Positions 1-10,073 are shown, numbered from the stretch's first letter. The stretch: 64,000 bases of DNA from DASRIA01 sp963724065 (GCA_963724065.1 CAVRTB010000001.1:310001-374000); one strand, 5' to 3'. Numbers and translations: made by a program. The notes: generated from the letters alone by a model not told the origin.

Positions 1-419
1 GGCTTGCGGCCGAGCTCGACACCGCGGACAAGCGCCGCCGGTACATCGCGCAGTTCTACGGCTCGCGGTTCTGGGCCGCGCCGGGCACGTTCACGAAGGA
101 CGACGTCGACTTCATGACGGAGCCCTTCGCCGACGCCGAGAAGCTGAGGGCGAGCTTCGGCATCTACGAGACCGCGCTCGGGACCCGGCCCGCCGCCGAG
201 GCGCCGATGCTGTTCGAGACCAATCCCGTCCCGGCGCTGGTGCTGTACGGCCCCGAGGACCACGTGATCCCGCGTGACTTCCCGGAGCGCTGCGAGGTCG
301 CCTTCACCGAGCGCGTCGGCCCGTTCGTCGTGCCGGGCGCCGGCCACTTCCTGCAATGGGAGCGCGCGGACGTTCTCAACCAGAGTCTGGTCTACTTCTT
401 CGCCGACCTTAGGGGGTAA
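1..419 (+). CDS. Alpha/beta hydrolase, C-terminal part (gene enters from the left edge)
   Basis: The reading frame is open from base 3 to the TAA at 417-419, so only the C-terminal ~138 residues are present. It shows the end of an alpha/beta-hydrolase fold: the acid-residue strand ALVLYGPEDHVI, then GAGHFLQWE carrying the catalytic His. The nucleophile elbow lies outside the window, so substrate class cannot be judged; esterases and epoxide hydrolases share this tail. The SDR gene starts two bases after the stop, so the two are probably co-transcribed and act on related lipid or xenobiotic substrates. Confidence 0.85.
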   Translation, partial: LAAELDTADKRRRYIAQFYGSRFWAAPGTFTKDDVDFMTEPFADAEKLRASFGIYETALGTRPAAEAPMLFETNPVPALVLYGPEDHVIPRDFPERCEVAFTERVGPFVVPGAGHFLQWERADVLNQSLVYFFADLRG

Positions 420-421
420 CG

Positions 422-1219
422 ATGGCAGTTCAACTGGAGGGCAGCACCGCGCTCGTGACGGGCGCGACCGGAGGCATCGGGCTCGCGATCGTGCGGGCGT
501 TGCACGCGCGCCGCGCGACGGTGATCGCGAGCGGGCGCAAGCGAGAGGTGCTCGAGGGCCTGGCCGGCGAGCTCGATGGCGTCGAGCCGGTGGTCGCGGA
601 CCTCTCGGATCCGGCCCAGGCAGCCGCGCTCGTCTTCGGCCGACGGGTCGACGTGCTGGTCGCGAACGCGGCGCTGCCCGCGTCGGGGCGCCTCACGAGC
701 TTCTCCGACGAGGAGATCGATCGCGCGCTCGACGTCAACCTCCGCGCTCCGATCCACCTCGCACGGACATTGGTGCCGCTGATGGTCGAGCGCGGAGCGG
801 GCCACCTGGTGTTCATCTCCTCGCTGTCCGGGAAGATGGCGAGCGCGGGGGCCTCGGTCTACAACGCGACGAAGTTCGGGCTGCGTGGCTTCAGCTTCGC
901 CCTCAACGAGGAGCTGCGCGGCACGGGGGTAGGCGCGACAACGGTCTTCCCGGGCTTCATCCGCGATGCCGGGATGTTCGCCGACAGCGGCGTGAAGCTG
1001 CCGCGCGGCGTCGGCACCCGGACGCCGGATGACGTCGCGAAGGCGGTGATCCGGGGCATCGACAGGAGCCGCGCAGAGGTCGACGTCGCCCCGCTCACGC
1101 TCGCGTCGGGCGCGCGCCTGTTCGGCGTCGCGCCCGGTCTCGTAGCCGCTGTCAACCGTCGCCTGGGGTCTGATCCCCTGGCCGATGAGATCGCCGAGGG
1201 CCAGCGCAACAAGCGCTGA
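422..1219 (+). CDS. Short-chain dehydrogenase/reductase (SDR)
   Basis: A classical SDR of 265 residues, expected to use NAD(P)H to oxidise or reduce a hydroxyl/carbonyl group in the cytoplasm. The Rossmann glycine motif TGATGGIG sits at residues 14-21, NAA of the central strand near 83, a catalytic Ser in FISSLSG near 133, and YNATK near 147-151. The C-terminal third (PGFIRDAGMF, then a helix-rich tail) resembles SDRs of actinobacterial lipid metabolism. A purine-rich AGGGGG at 411-416 precedes the ATG. It follows the hydrolase by two bases and is probably the last gene of that operon. The substrate is not predictable. Confidence 0.9.
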   Translation: MAVQLEGSTALVTGATGGIGLAIVRALHARRATVIASGRKREVLEGLAGELDGVEPVVADLSDPAQAAALVFGRRVDVLVANAALPASGRLTSFSDEEIDRALDVNLRAPIHLARTLVPLMVERGAGHLVFISSLSGKMASAGASVYNATKFGLRGFSFALNEELRGTGVGATTVFPGFIRDAGMFADSGVKLPRGVGTRTPDDVAKAVIRGIDRSRAEVDVAPLTLASGARLFGVAPGLVAAVNRRLGSDPLADEIAEGQRNKR

Positions 1220-1286
1220 CCGCGGGCAAGGGTGCCCGCACCCCGCTGATTCGGCGTACTGATGCGGCCGACGCGCCAGGCCGACG

Positions 1287-2165
1287 TCAGGTAACGGCGG
1301 CTGACGAAGCCGGCTCCCGTGCGAACTCCGCGATCAGCGCCGCGAGCCGCTCCGGCTGGTCCTCCGCGACGAACGTGTAGCTGTCCTCGATCCGCTCGAA
1401 CCGCCCGTTCGGGAAGTCGCGCGCGAGGCGCTCGCCGTACTCGGTGGGGAAGAAGTCCTTCTCGGTCCCCCACGCGATCAGGACCGGGTTGCCGAACTCC
1501 TTGAAGTGCGTTGCGGCCTCTTGCGTGTAACGGGGACCGACGCCCTTCAGGAGCTTGGTCGTGTCGCGCCGTATGGCGGCGTCGCGCAGGCCCGGTCGCA
1601 CGTATCCGTCGGTGACCTCGGCCGGGATGCCTCGCTTCGACAGCCACCCGTACGCGAGCGGCGCGTTCCGAAACGCGGCGAGACGCATGGGCTGTCCCAT
1701 CGCAGCCACGAAGCCCGGGATGCGTGCGGCCCAGAACAGGGCTTTGAAGATGCTCGGCGGGAACTTGTCATAGGCGTCGCAGTTCGTGAGCACGAGCCTG
1801 CCGATCCGCTCCGGGTGACGCGTGACCACGAGCTGGCACAGCGCGCCGCCGGTGTCGTTGCCGACGAGCGTCACGTTGTCCAGGTCGAGCGCCGCGATCA
1901 AGTCGGCGATCAGCTTCGCGAGGGCCGGGGGAGTGAGGTCGGCATCGGGCGGAAGCGGGCGCGTGTGCGAGCCGAGCGGCAGGTCCGGCGCGATGCAGCG
2001 GTAGTCCTTCGCGAGCCCCGGCACGACCTTGCGCCACAGGTCGGCGTTGACGAGCGCGCCGTGCACGAACACGATCGGCTCGCCGGTGCCGCGCTCGCGA
2101 TACTCGATCGTGCCCTGCGGAAGCTGCACCTCTTTCTTCTGTCCAAGGGCTTCGGAGATCGCCAT
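1287..2165 (-). CDS. Alpha/beta hydrolase with Asp nucleophile and a missing catalytic His
   Basis: A 292-residue alpha/beta hydrolase. The oxyanion motif FVHGALVNADLW is near residues 33-44, and the nucleophile elbow VGNDTGG near 100-106 carries Asp, as in haloalkane dehalogenases and epoxide hydrolases, rather than Ser. Where relatives have the catalytic His (DAGHFVAED-like) this protein reads DSYTFVAEDQPE near 266-277, putting Thr in the His position. That would impair hydrolysis of a covalent ester intermediate, so a non-canonical mechanism or a non-enzymatic role is possible. AAGGAG lies just upstream of the ATG. It diverges from the TetR gene at 2239, which probably controls it through the operator between them. 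Confidence 0.88.
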   Translation of the reverse strand: MAISEALGQKKEVQLPQGTIEYRERGTGEPIVFVHGALVNADLWRKVVPGLAKDYRCIAPDLPLGSHTRPLPPDADLTPPALAKLIADLIAALDLDNVTLVGNDTGGALCQLVVTRHPERIGRLVLTNCDAYDKFPPSIFKALFWAARIPGFVAAMGQPMRLAAFRNAPLAYGWLSKRGIPAEVTDGYVRPGLRDAAIRRDTTKLLKGVGPRYTQEAATHFKEFGNPVLIAWGTEKDFFPTEYGERLARDFPNGRFERIEDSYTFVAEDQPERLAALIAEFAREPASSAAVT

Positions 2166-2216
2166 CGGTCGCTCCTTCTCAGTCGCTAGGCTGGGCGGGG
2201 TTGCCGTACATGCAGA

Positions 2217-2233
2217 CTGTATCTAACATACAG
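2217..2233. promoter_or_regulatory. Probable TetR operator overlapping the tetR -10 box
   Basis: CTGTAT-CTAAC-ATACAG is a perfect 6-base inverted repeat with a 5-base centre, in the 73-base gap between a divergent hydrolase and a TetR gene. The hexamer TAACAT at 2224-2229, inside the repeat, fits a -10 box nine bases before the tetR ATG. A repressor bound here would block its own promoter and probably the divergent one. Binding is inferred from position and symmetry. Confidence 0.65.
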
Positions 2234-2238
2234 ACAGT

Positions 2239-2832
2239 ATGAATGTCAAGAACAGGAAGGCCGAGCAGTCCGAGGCCACGCGCAACGCGCTGCTCGACGC
2301 CGCCCGGTCGCTGTTCAGCGAGCGCGGATTCTCCGCGGTGTCGACGGAGGAGATCGTGCAGGCCGCCGGGGTCACCCGCGGCGCGCTGTACCACCACTTC
2401 AAGGACAAGCTGGACCTCTTCACGGCCGTCGTCGAGCGCGTGGAGCAGGGAATCATCGAGCGCGTCGCGACCGCCGCCCTCGCGGAGGCCGACGTGTGGG
2501 AGCGCCAGCGGGTCGCGGTCGGCGCGTTCCTTGACAGCTGCCTCGACCCGGCCGTGCAGCGCATCATCCTCACGGACGCGCCGTCCGTGCTCGACCTCGC
2601 CGCGTGGCGCGAGATCGAGGCTCGCTACGGGCTCGCGCTCGTGCGCGCCGGGCTCCAGAACGTCATGGACGCCGGCCTGATCGAACAGCAGCCGCTCGAG
2701 CCGCTTGCCCACATGCTGCTTGGCGCGATGGCCGAGGGCGGCCTGCTGATCGCGCGCGCCGAGGACCCGGCGGTGGCGCGCCGCGAGGTCGGCGACAGCC
2801 TCGACCGGATCCTGCGGGGACTGCGGGTCTGA
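2239..2832 (+). CDS. TetR/AcrR family transcriptional regulator
   Basis: A 197-residue one-domain repressor. The N-terminal HTH spans about residues 10-57, with the typical pattern LLDAARSLFSERGFSAVSTE followed by GVTRGALYHHFKDK. The C-terminal helical region (60-197) is the ligand-binding and dimerisation domain and has no recognisable ligand signature. No Shine-Dalgarno sequence precedes the ATG, and a -10-like hexamer ends ten bases upstream, so the mRNA may be leaderless. It diverges from the hydrolase at 1287-2165 and faces the MBL operon on its other side, so either could be its target. Confidence 0.93.
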   Translation: MNVKNRKAEQSEATRNALLDAARSLFSERGFSAVSTEEIVQAAGVTRGALYHHFKDKLDLFTAVVERVEQGIIERVATAALAEADVWERQRVAVGAFLDSCLDPAVQRIILTDAPSVLDLAAWREIEARYGLALVRAGLQNVMDAGLIEQQPLEPLAHMLLGAMAEGGLLIARAEDPAVARREVGDSLDRILRGLRV

Positions 2833-2839
2833 GGAACCC

Positions 2840-3739
2840 TTACTCGTAGCGCGGCGCAAGCCCGGCCCACGCCTCGGGGTCGTGCCCCGGAATGATCAGC
2901 GAGTCCGGGTTCTCGCGGCGGTACAGGCGGATCTCGCCGACCGAGCGGTGCCACCGGTGCTCGTCGGCCATCACCCAGCCGCGGCGCTCGTCGTCGATCG
3001 TGCGCGTGAAGTAGACGGCGTCGCCGGTCACGAGGGCCTCGCGCTCGCGCAGCCGCAGGATCACCGACTGGTGACCGTGGGTGTGCCCGGGCGTGTGAAC
3101 GAGCCGCACGGACCCGTCGCCGAAGAGATCGAACGCGCGCCCGAACGTCGAGTACGACCCAACCGCGGCACTGTCGTAGGGCACCTCCTTGTACTCGACG
3201 GCGTGCGCGACGTGCTGTCGCACGTAGCCGTTGAGCTTGGGGCGCGCGCCGTGGAATGCCTGCCACTCGCCGGACCCGAGCACGAACGTTGCGCCCGTGA
3301 ACTCCGAGATCGCCGAGGCGTGGTCCATGTGCAGGTGGGTCATGATCGCGACCGGCACCTCGCTCGGCTCGATGCCCTTCTGCTCGCGCAGTTGCGCCGG
3401 GATCGCCTGGTCGGGCCTCATGTCGATGCTGTAGAGCGCTGCGTACAGGCGGCCGAGGTTCTGCTTCGGGTCGACCGCGACCGATGGATGGAAGCCGGTG
3501 TCGATGATGATCGGCCCGACGCCGGGGTGCTCCACGAGGAACGCGACGATCGGCAGCTTGATCTGCTCCTTGCGAGAAAGCAGGACCTGGCGCACGACCT
3601 TCGGCCTCCCGCCCGTCATCGCCATGAACTCCGGCGGCGAGTCCATGTACGCGCAGACCATCGGGTGCAGCACGACGGTTGCGCCCTGCCGGCCGCCCGG
3701 CAGCGGGCTCGTCAGGCGACTCGGCTCGGTGAGCGCCAT
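2840..3739 (-). CDS. MBL-fold metallo-hydrolase (AHL-lactonase-like)
   Basis: A 299-residue metallo-beta-lactamase-fold hydrolase. The dinuclear metal motif HLHMDH is at about residues 134-139, followed by HTPGHTHGH near 215-223 and an Asp in VTGDAVYF near 237-244. The layout resembles the N-acyl homoserine lactonase/AttM group, but many members hydrolyse other lactones or thioesters, so quorum quenching is only one option. It is the last gene of a four-gene leftward operon (SDR, RidA-like, MaoC-like, MBL), three bases after the MaoC stop, which suggests a role in the same acyl-CoA or lactone pathway. Confidence 0.88.
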   Translation of the reverse strand: MALTEPSRLTSPLPGGRQGATVVLHPMVCAYMDSPPEFMAMTGGRPKVVRQVLLSRKEQIKLPIVAFLVEHPGVGPIIIDTGFHPSVAVDPKQNLGRLYAALYSIDMRPDQAIPAQLREQKGIEPSEVPVAIMTHLHMDHASAISEFTGATFVLGSGEWQAFHGARPKLNGYVRQHVAHAVEYKEVPYDSAAVGSYSTFGRAFDLFGDGSVRLVHTPGHTHGHQSVILRLREREALVTGDAVYFTRTIDDERRGWVMADEHRWHRSVGEIRLYRRENPDSLIIPGHDPEAWAGLAPRYE

Positions 3740-3742
3740 GGC

Positions 3743-4216
3743 CTACGCGTCCGCCTGCCTCTTCAGCAGCACCGTCGTGATCGATTTGCACACGGTCTCG
3801 TCCCGCTGGTTCAGCACCTGCTGGTGGAACGTCGCGAGGCCCATCGTCTCGTCGCGCTCCTCCTTCTCCTTCAACTCGACATGGACGTGGATCGTGTCGC
3901 CGATCTTCGTCGGCGCGAAGAAGCGCACCTTCTCCATGCCGTAAAAGGCGACGATCGGCCCCGGCTGCATGGGGATCAGGCCGGCGGCGTAGGAGAGGAC
4001 CAGCATCCCGTGCGCGATCCGCTCACCGAAGATGGTCTTCGACGCCCACTCCGCGTCGACGTGCAGCGGGTACGTGTCCCAGGTCAACGAGGCGAAGTTC
4101 ACGATGTCGGCCTCGGTGATCGTCCTCCCCTTCGTGGTGAACGTGTCGCCCACCTCGAGGTCGTCCAGGTAGCGCGCGAACATATCGGGCGCGGTCGAAC
4201 CATCAATTTGCGTCAT
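3743..4216 (-). CDS. MaoC-like hot-dog dehydratase
   Basis: A 157-residue single hot-dog domain of the MaoC/(R)-specific enoyl-CoA hydratase type, which adds or removes water across the double bond of an enoyl thioester. The catalytic Asp/His segment reads TWDTYPLHVD around residues 50-59, the family D-x-x-P-x-H pattern, and IAHGML follows near 70-75. The ATG overlaps the stop of the upstream RidA-like gene as ATGA, so translation is probably coupled. With the SDR two genes upstream it could form a hydratase/3-hydroxyacyl dehydrogenase pair. The chain-length range is unknown. Confidence 0.9.
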   Translation of the reverse strand: MTQIDGSTAPDMFARYLDDLEVGDTFTTKGRTITEADIVNFASLTWDTYPLHVDAEWASKTIFGERIAHGMLVLSYAAGLIPMQPGPIVAFYGMEKVRFFAPTKIGDTIHVHVELKEKEERDETMGLATFHQQVLNQRDETVCKSITTVLLKRQADA

Positions 4217-4686
4217 GACACCTCCACGATTGCCTCTACTTCGACAGACATCTCGAACGGCAGCTCGGCTGCCCCGACCGCCGAGCGCGCGTGGCGACCG
4301 GCGTCCTCCCACAGCTCCATCACGAGGTCGCTGAAGCCGTTGATGACGCCCGGCGTGCCGCTGAACCCGGGGGCGCAGTTGACCAGGCCGAGCAGTTTCA
4401 CCCAGCCGGTGACGCGGTCCAGGTCGCCCAGCTCGCGCTCGAGCGATGCGAGCATCGACAACGCCGTCAGGCGCGCCGCTTCGTAGCCGCGCTCGGCGGA
4501 CACGTCGCCGCCGACCTTGCCGCGCACCAGCACGTCCGTGCCGTCCAGCGGGCCATGACCGGAGGCGTATGCATACGGACCGCTGACCCGCACCCACCTG
4601 AACGGCAGCACCACGCCCGCCGGCGCGGACGGCGGCGCCGGAAGCTCGAGGCCCAGGTCCGCCAGCCGGTTGGCGATGTTCCCCAC
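4213..4686 (-). CDS. RidA/YjgF-like family protein
   Basis: A 157-residue member of the RidA/YjgF superfamily in the longer form with an N-terminal helix (IANRLADLGLELP). RidA proper hydrolyses reactive enamine/imine intermediates, but this branch is often found beside SDR, MaoC and acyl-CoA genes and has no assigned substrate. Conserved features are ASGHGPLDG near residues 41-49 and the C-terminal strand FEMSVEVEAIVEV. The start is GTG; the gene follows the SDR by 13 bases and overlaps MaoC by four. The Arg that binds carboxylates in true RidA is not obvious, so deaminase activity should not be assumed. Confidence 0.82.
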   Translation of the reverse strand: MGNIANRLADLGLELPAPPSAPAGVVLPFRWVRVSGPYAYASGHGPLDGTDVLVRGKVGGDVSAERGYEAARLTALSMLASLERELGDLDRVTGWVKLLGLVNCAPGFSGTPGVINGFSDLVMELWEDAGRHARSAVGAAELPFEMSVEVEAIVEVS

Positions 4687-4699
4687 TACCGGTCCATCG

Positions 4700-5533
4700 C
4701 TAGCCGAGCATTCCGCCGAACTGGCCGCCGGTGACGTTGAGCACCTGGCCGTGGACGTAGTTGGACATCGGCGAGGCGAGGAACAGCACCGGCGCGGCGG
4801 CCTCCTCGGGTTGCGCGGCGCGCTGAAGCGGAATGATCATCGCGGCCATGGTGCGCATCTGCTCGGGGATGCCGATCGCGACCTCGGGGCCGCCCTCGCC
4901 CGCCTCGATCGTCTCACCCTTCTCCTTGGCCTGCGTGAGGCGCGTCTCGACGAAGCCGAACGCGACCGCGTTCACGTTGATCTTGAACTGGCCCCACTCC
5001 TTGGCAAGCGTCTTGGTGAGGCCCGTGACGCCCGCCTTGCCGGACGAGTAGTTGACCTGCCCGGCGTTTCCCATCGTCCCCGAGATCGAGGTGATGTTGA
5101 TGATCTTGCGGAAAACCTCCTGGCCCGCGTCGCGCTCCGCCTTTGCGGGCTCGCGCATGTGCGGGGCGACCGCGCGCACCATCCTGAACGGCACCACCGT
5201 GTGGATGTCGAGCATCGCCTGGAACTGCTCGTCGCTCATCTTGTGCGCGGCGCCGTCCCACGTGTAGCCGGCGTTGTTGACGAGGATGTCGACCTTCCCG
5301 AACGCATCGATCGTCTTCGCGACGACCTCGTCGCAGGCGCCTGGCTTCGTGAGGTCACCGGACACGGACACCGTTTCGCCTTTGATCTCGGCGGCTGACT
5401 GCTCGGCGATGTCGCCGTCGATGTCGTTGATGGTCACCTGCGCGCCCTCGGCCGCGAAGAGCTCGGCCGTGGCGCGGCCGATCCCGCGCGCGGAGCCGGT
5501 GATGATCGCGGTCTTGCCGTCGAGTAGTCCCAT
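4700..5533 (-). CDS. SDR oxidoreductase, FabG-like
   Basis: A 277-residue short-chain dehydrogenase resembling 3-oxoacyl-(ACP/CoA) reductases. Visible motifs are TGSARGIG at residues 12-19, NNAG near 88-91, the catalytic Ser in ITSISGTMG, and YSSGKAG near 155-161. It is longer than classical FabG (~245) because of an insertion after the active site (residues ~195-225). The ATG at 5533 was chosen over upstream in-frame starts because AAGGAGA lies just before it. It is the first gene of the leftward SDR-RidA-MaoC-MBL operon and would supply the 3-hydroxyacyl/3-oxoacyl step. Confidence 0.92.
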   Translation of the reverse strand: MGLLDGKTAIITGSARGIGRATAELFAAEGAQVTINDIDGDIAEQSAAEIKGETVSVSGDLTKPGACDEVVAKTIDAFGKVDILVNNAGYTWDGAAHKMSDEQFQAMLDIHTVVPFRMVRAVAPHMREPAKAERDAGQEVFRKIINITSISGTMGNAGQVNYSSGKAGVTGLTKTLAKEWGQFKINVNAVAFGFVETRLTQAKEKGETIEAGEGGPEVAIGIPEQMRTMAAMIIPLQRAAQPEEAAAPVLFLASPMSNYVHGQVLNVTGGQFGGMLG

Positions 5534-5657
5534 GCGTCTCCTTCTGTGATCGAACCTTGCGAAGCGGTCCGCGGAGCTTATCCGCGGGGCTTTGCCGGGG
5601 CGGCTCTCACCTCGTAGACTTGGCATCCAGACGCCAAACCGCCAGGAGGTCCGACAC

Positions 5658-7217
<1,560 letters not shown>

Positions 7218-7263
7218 CGGCGCCCGATCCGAAATCCGGCTCGCCCGAGGCCGCCGTCCGGTC

Positions 7264-7269
7264 TAACCT
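7264..7269 (+). promoter_or_regulatory. -10-like hexamer, probable leaderless promoter
   Basis: TAACCT ends nine bases before the ATG of the sugar dehydrogenase gene at 7279 and no Shine-Dalgarno sequence is present, so transcription probably starts at or next to the start codon. No convincing -35 box is seen. Confidence 0.5.
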
Positions 7270-7278
7270 GAGAGTGCG

Positions 7279-9765
7279 ATGCGGCTTTCCTCCAGGAAGG
7301 CGGCCGCAGTTGTTGGATTCGCAGGGATTGCGCTCTTGGCATGCATCTCCCCGGCCACGGCTGCCACGCTGCCCGCAAACTTCGAAGAGCGCACGGTCGT
7401 CTCCGGTCTGACCGCGCCTACGGCTGTCGCCTGGGCGCCGGACGGGCGCATGTTCGTGGCCCAGAAGGGGGGCAAGGTGCGGGTCGTGACCGCGGCGGGC
7501 AACCTGGTCTCCGCGCCCGTGATCGACATCTCGAGCCGCGTGCACACGAGCGGCGACCGCGGACTGCTCGGCATCGCGGTTGACTCGAGCTTCGGCTCCA
7601 ACGGCTATCTCTACCTGCTCTACACCTACGACGCCGACTCCTCGCATGCGGCGGGCCCGAAGTCCTCGCGGCTCACCCGGGTCACCGTGAGCGCGGCCAA
7701 CGTGGCTTCGGCGGAGACGGTGCTGCTCGGGAGCCATCCGACACAGCCGTGCCCGGCGGCCTCGAACACCGTCGACTGCATTCCCTCCGACGGCGCCTCG
7801 CACTCGATCGGGACGGTTCGCTCGGCGCCCGACGGCACGCTGTGGGTCGGCTCGGGCGACGGCTCGAACTACGGCGGCGTCGACGAGCGCGCGCTGCGCA
7901 CGCACGACGAGAGCAGCTTTGCAGGCAAGCTGGTCCACGTCGATCGCAACGGCCGCGGGCTCCCCGGCCACTCGTTCTGCCCGGCGAATGCGGACCTCAC
8001 GCAGGTCTGCACCAAGGTCTGGGCAAAGGGCTTTCGCAATCCGTTTCGCTTCACGATCCGTCCGAACGGGCTGCCCGCGGTGGGCGACGTCGGCTGGGGC
8101 TCGTGGGAGGAGCTGAACCTCGCGCAGCCCGGCCGCAACTACGGATGGCCGTGCTACGAGGGCCCCAACAAGAACGGCGGATACTCGAGCTTCGCTACCT
8201 GCAAGGACCTCTACGCGAAGGCGGGCACGTCCGCCGGGGTGACCTTCCCCGATCACTTCTACGCGCACGATTCCGGCGCGGCGATCGTGGGCGGGCCGAC
8301 CTATACCGGGGGCGCATACCCGGACGACTACGACGGCGACATCTTCTTCGGCGACTACGTGAAGGGCTTCATCAAGCGCCTGGAGTTCGACTCCACGGGC
8401 AAGGTGTCGGGCACGAAGGACTTCGCGGGCGACTGGTATGGCGTCGACCTCGAGCTGTGGCAGGAGAACCTCTACTACGTCGAATTCGGCGATGGGGGGA
8501 GCGGCTCGGGCGCCGTCAAGCGGATCTCCTACGCGCCCGCCAACCGCACTCCGCTCGCGGTCGCCACGGCGACCCCGAGGTTCGGGACCGCGCCGCTCCA
8601 GGTCACCTTCCGGGGCAGCGCCTCGAGTGACCCGGACGGCGATCCGCTCACCTATGAGTGGGACTTCGGCGACGGCACGTCGAAGAGCGCGGCGAAGGAC
8701 GTGGTCCACACCTACACGCGCGGAGGCGCGTTCGACGCTCGCCTGAAGGTGACCGACTCGCGCAACGCGAGCGCGACGCAAACTGTGCGCATCTCGGTCA
8801 ACAACTCTCCGCCGGCCGTCACCCTGACGGCGCCAGCCGACGGCGGGAAGTACCGCGACGGCGCACCGGTGCAGCTGTCGGGCGCGGCCACCGACAAGGA
8901 GGACGGCACGCTCGCGAGCGCCCAGCTCTCGTGGAACGTGGTGCTCGTGCACGGCACCCACGTGCACCCGTTCCAGACCCTGACCGGCAAGACCGGGTCC
9001 TTCACGCCGACCACCGACCACGACGCGGACTCTTTCTACAGGATCACGCTCACGGCCACCGACTCGGACGGCCTCAGCTCGTCGAAGACGGCCACGATCA
9101 GCCCGCAGACCGTCGGCCTCGAGATCGCGAGCCTCCCGGCCGGGGCCCCGATCGCCTACGCCGGGTACTCGCTGGTCGCCGCTCCGCACCGCGCACGCGC
9201 CGCGATCGACTTCCGCACCTCGGTGTCGGCCGCGGAGCGCTTCGTATCGGGCGGGCGCTCCTACGAGTTCCAGGACTGGTCCGACGGGAAGCCGATAGCG
9301 CACGATCTCACGATCCCCGCCACCGATCTCGCGCTGGTCGCGCGCTACCGCGACGCCGGCCCCGCGCCGCTCCAGAACGTGGGCGGCTTCGGGCCCGGCG
9401 CCGACACGGCCGGGCCGCGCATCGCGTTCCGGCGTGTCACGGCGCGCCGCCTGATCGGGAGCGTCGCCGACCCGAGCGGCGTGTCCGCGCTCCGCGTGGC
9501 CGTGCGCTCGGCCACGAGCAAGGGCGGCTGTCGCTGGTGGAATGCGAAGCGCGGCGGGCTCACGCGCACGAAGTCGCGCTGTGCCAGGCCACGCTGGATG
9601 AAGGCGCGGCTGAAGCCGACCGGCACGGGGACCTGGGCCTGGACCGTGAATCTGCGCGGGCGCCTGCCGAAGGGCCGGTTCAAGCTCGTCGTCCGGGCCG
9701 TGGACGGGGCCGGGAACATCGCGACGACGCTCTCGTCGGGAAGGTCCTCACTGCGCGTGAAGTAG
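7279..9765 (+). CDS. Secreted glucose/sorbosone dehydrogenase-like protein with PKD domain
   Basis: An 828-residue exported protein. The signal peptide (residues 1-~30) has a basic start, a hydrophobic core and an Ala-x-Ala-like end (SPATA-AT). Residues ~35-420 match the six-bladed propeller of PQQ-dependent sugar dehydrogenases, with VAWAPDGRMFVAQ, GDRGLLGIAV, FRNPFRF and GRNYGWPCYEG as landmarks. A PKD domain follows (~425-505, with YEWDFGDGTS), then an Ig-like segment and a ~100-residue basic C-terminal domain. It probably acts outside the membrane on sugars or polysaccharides. Whether PQQ is bound cannot be seen. The other exported proteins downstream and the GH1 relic support a carbohydrate-related surface role. 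Confidence 0.88.
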   Translation: MRLSSRKAAAVVGFAGIALLACISPATAATLPANFEERTVVSGLTAPTAVAWAPDGRMFVAQKGGKVRVVTAAGNLVSAPVIDISSRVHTSGDRGLLGIAVDSSFGSNGYLYLLYTYDADSSHAAGPKSSRLTRVTVSAANVASAETVLLGSHPTQPCPAASNTVDCIPSDGASHSIGTVRSAPDGTLWVGSGDGSNYGGVDERALRTHDESSFAGKLVHVDRNGRGLPGHSFCPANADLTQVCTKVWAKGFRNPFRFTIRPNGLPAVGDVGWGSWEELNLAQPGRNYGWPCYEGPNKNGGYSSFATCKDLYAKAGTSAGVTFPDHFYAHDSGAAIVGGPTYTGGAYPDDYDGDIFFGDYVKGFIKRLEFDSTGKVSGTKDFAGDWYGVDLELWQENLYYVEFGDGGSGSGAVKRISYAPANRTPLAVATATPRFGTAPLQVTFRGSASSDPDGDPLTYEWDFGDGTSKSAAKDVVHTYTRGGAFDARLKVTDSRNASATQTVRISVNNSPPAVTLTAPADGGKYRDGAPVQLSGAATDKEDGTLASAQLSWNVVLVHGTHVHPFQTLTGKTGSFTPTTDHDADSFYRITLTATDSDGLSSSKTATISPQTVGLEIASLPAGAPIAYAGYSLVAAPHRARAAIDFRTSVSAAERFVSGGRSYEFQDWSDGKPIAHDLTIPATDLALVARYRDAGPAPLQNVGGFGPGADTAGPRIAFRRVTARRLIGSVADPSGVSALRVAVRSATSKGGCRWWNAKRGGLTRTKSRCARPRWMKARLKPTGTGTWAWTVNLRGRLPKGRFKLVVRAVDGAGNIATTLSSGRSSLRVK

Positions 9766-9774
9766 CCGGCCGCG

Positions 9775-9840
9775 GTGAGCGGCGATGACGTCCTGCGGTT
9801 CCCGGAGGGCTTCCGCTGGGGAGTCGCGACCTCGGCCTGA
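9775..9840 (+). pseudogene. Relic of a GH1 beta-glucosidase N-terminus
   Basis: Starting at GTG 9775 the frame reads V-S-G-D-D-V-L-R-F-P-E-G-F-R-W-G-V-A-T-S-A and then TGA at 9838-9840. FPEGFRWGVATSA is the characteristic N-terminal strand of family 1 glycosidases, normally followed by a Tyr-Gln segment and ~430 more residues. None of the later GH1 motifs (TxNEP, xTENG) is found in the following ~230 bases in any frame, so this is a remnant after a large deletion. It lies nine bases after the sugar dehydrogenase stop, suggesting the two once formed a unit. Confidence 0.65.
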
Positions 9841-10073
9841 ACCAGCTGTACCCGGACGCGCTCGATCGCGTGCGCCCCGCGGTGATCGTCGAGGCGGCGC
9901 GCATGCGCTTCGGCCTTTCGCGCTCGACACGCTCACGCACCAGCGTGCTGCGCGCAGGAGCGCGCGCCTCTACAGCGAAGTCGCAAGTGCGAATGCGCTC
10001 GATCCATCGACGATCGTCCAATCCGGGGCCGCGGAGCTTCAAGCTCGATCGACCTGTTCCGATCATCGCGTCC

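Noticed and set aside
2882..4486. Long open frame on the plus strand (534 codons) opposite the MBL, MaoC and RidA genes
   Set aside because: GC-rich DNA gives long antisense frames. Its sequence is His/Arg/Asp-rich without any family motif, while the minus strand has three recognisable genes.
9841..10073. Extended N-terminus of the CAP protein (frame open from before 9870)
   Set aside because: The added residues are Arg/Ser-rich with no homology, and would place the lipobox signal ~85 residues inside the protein.
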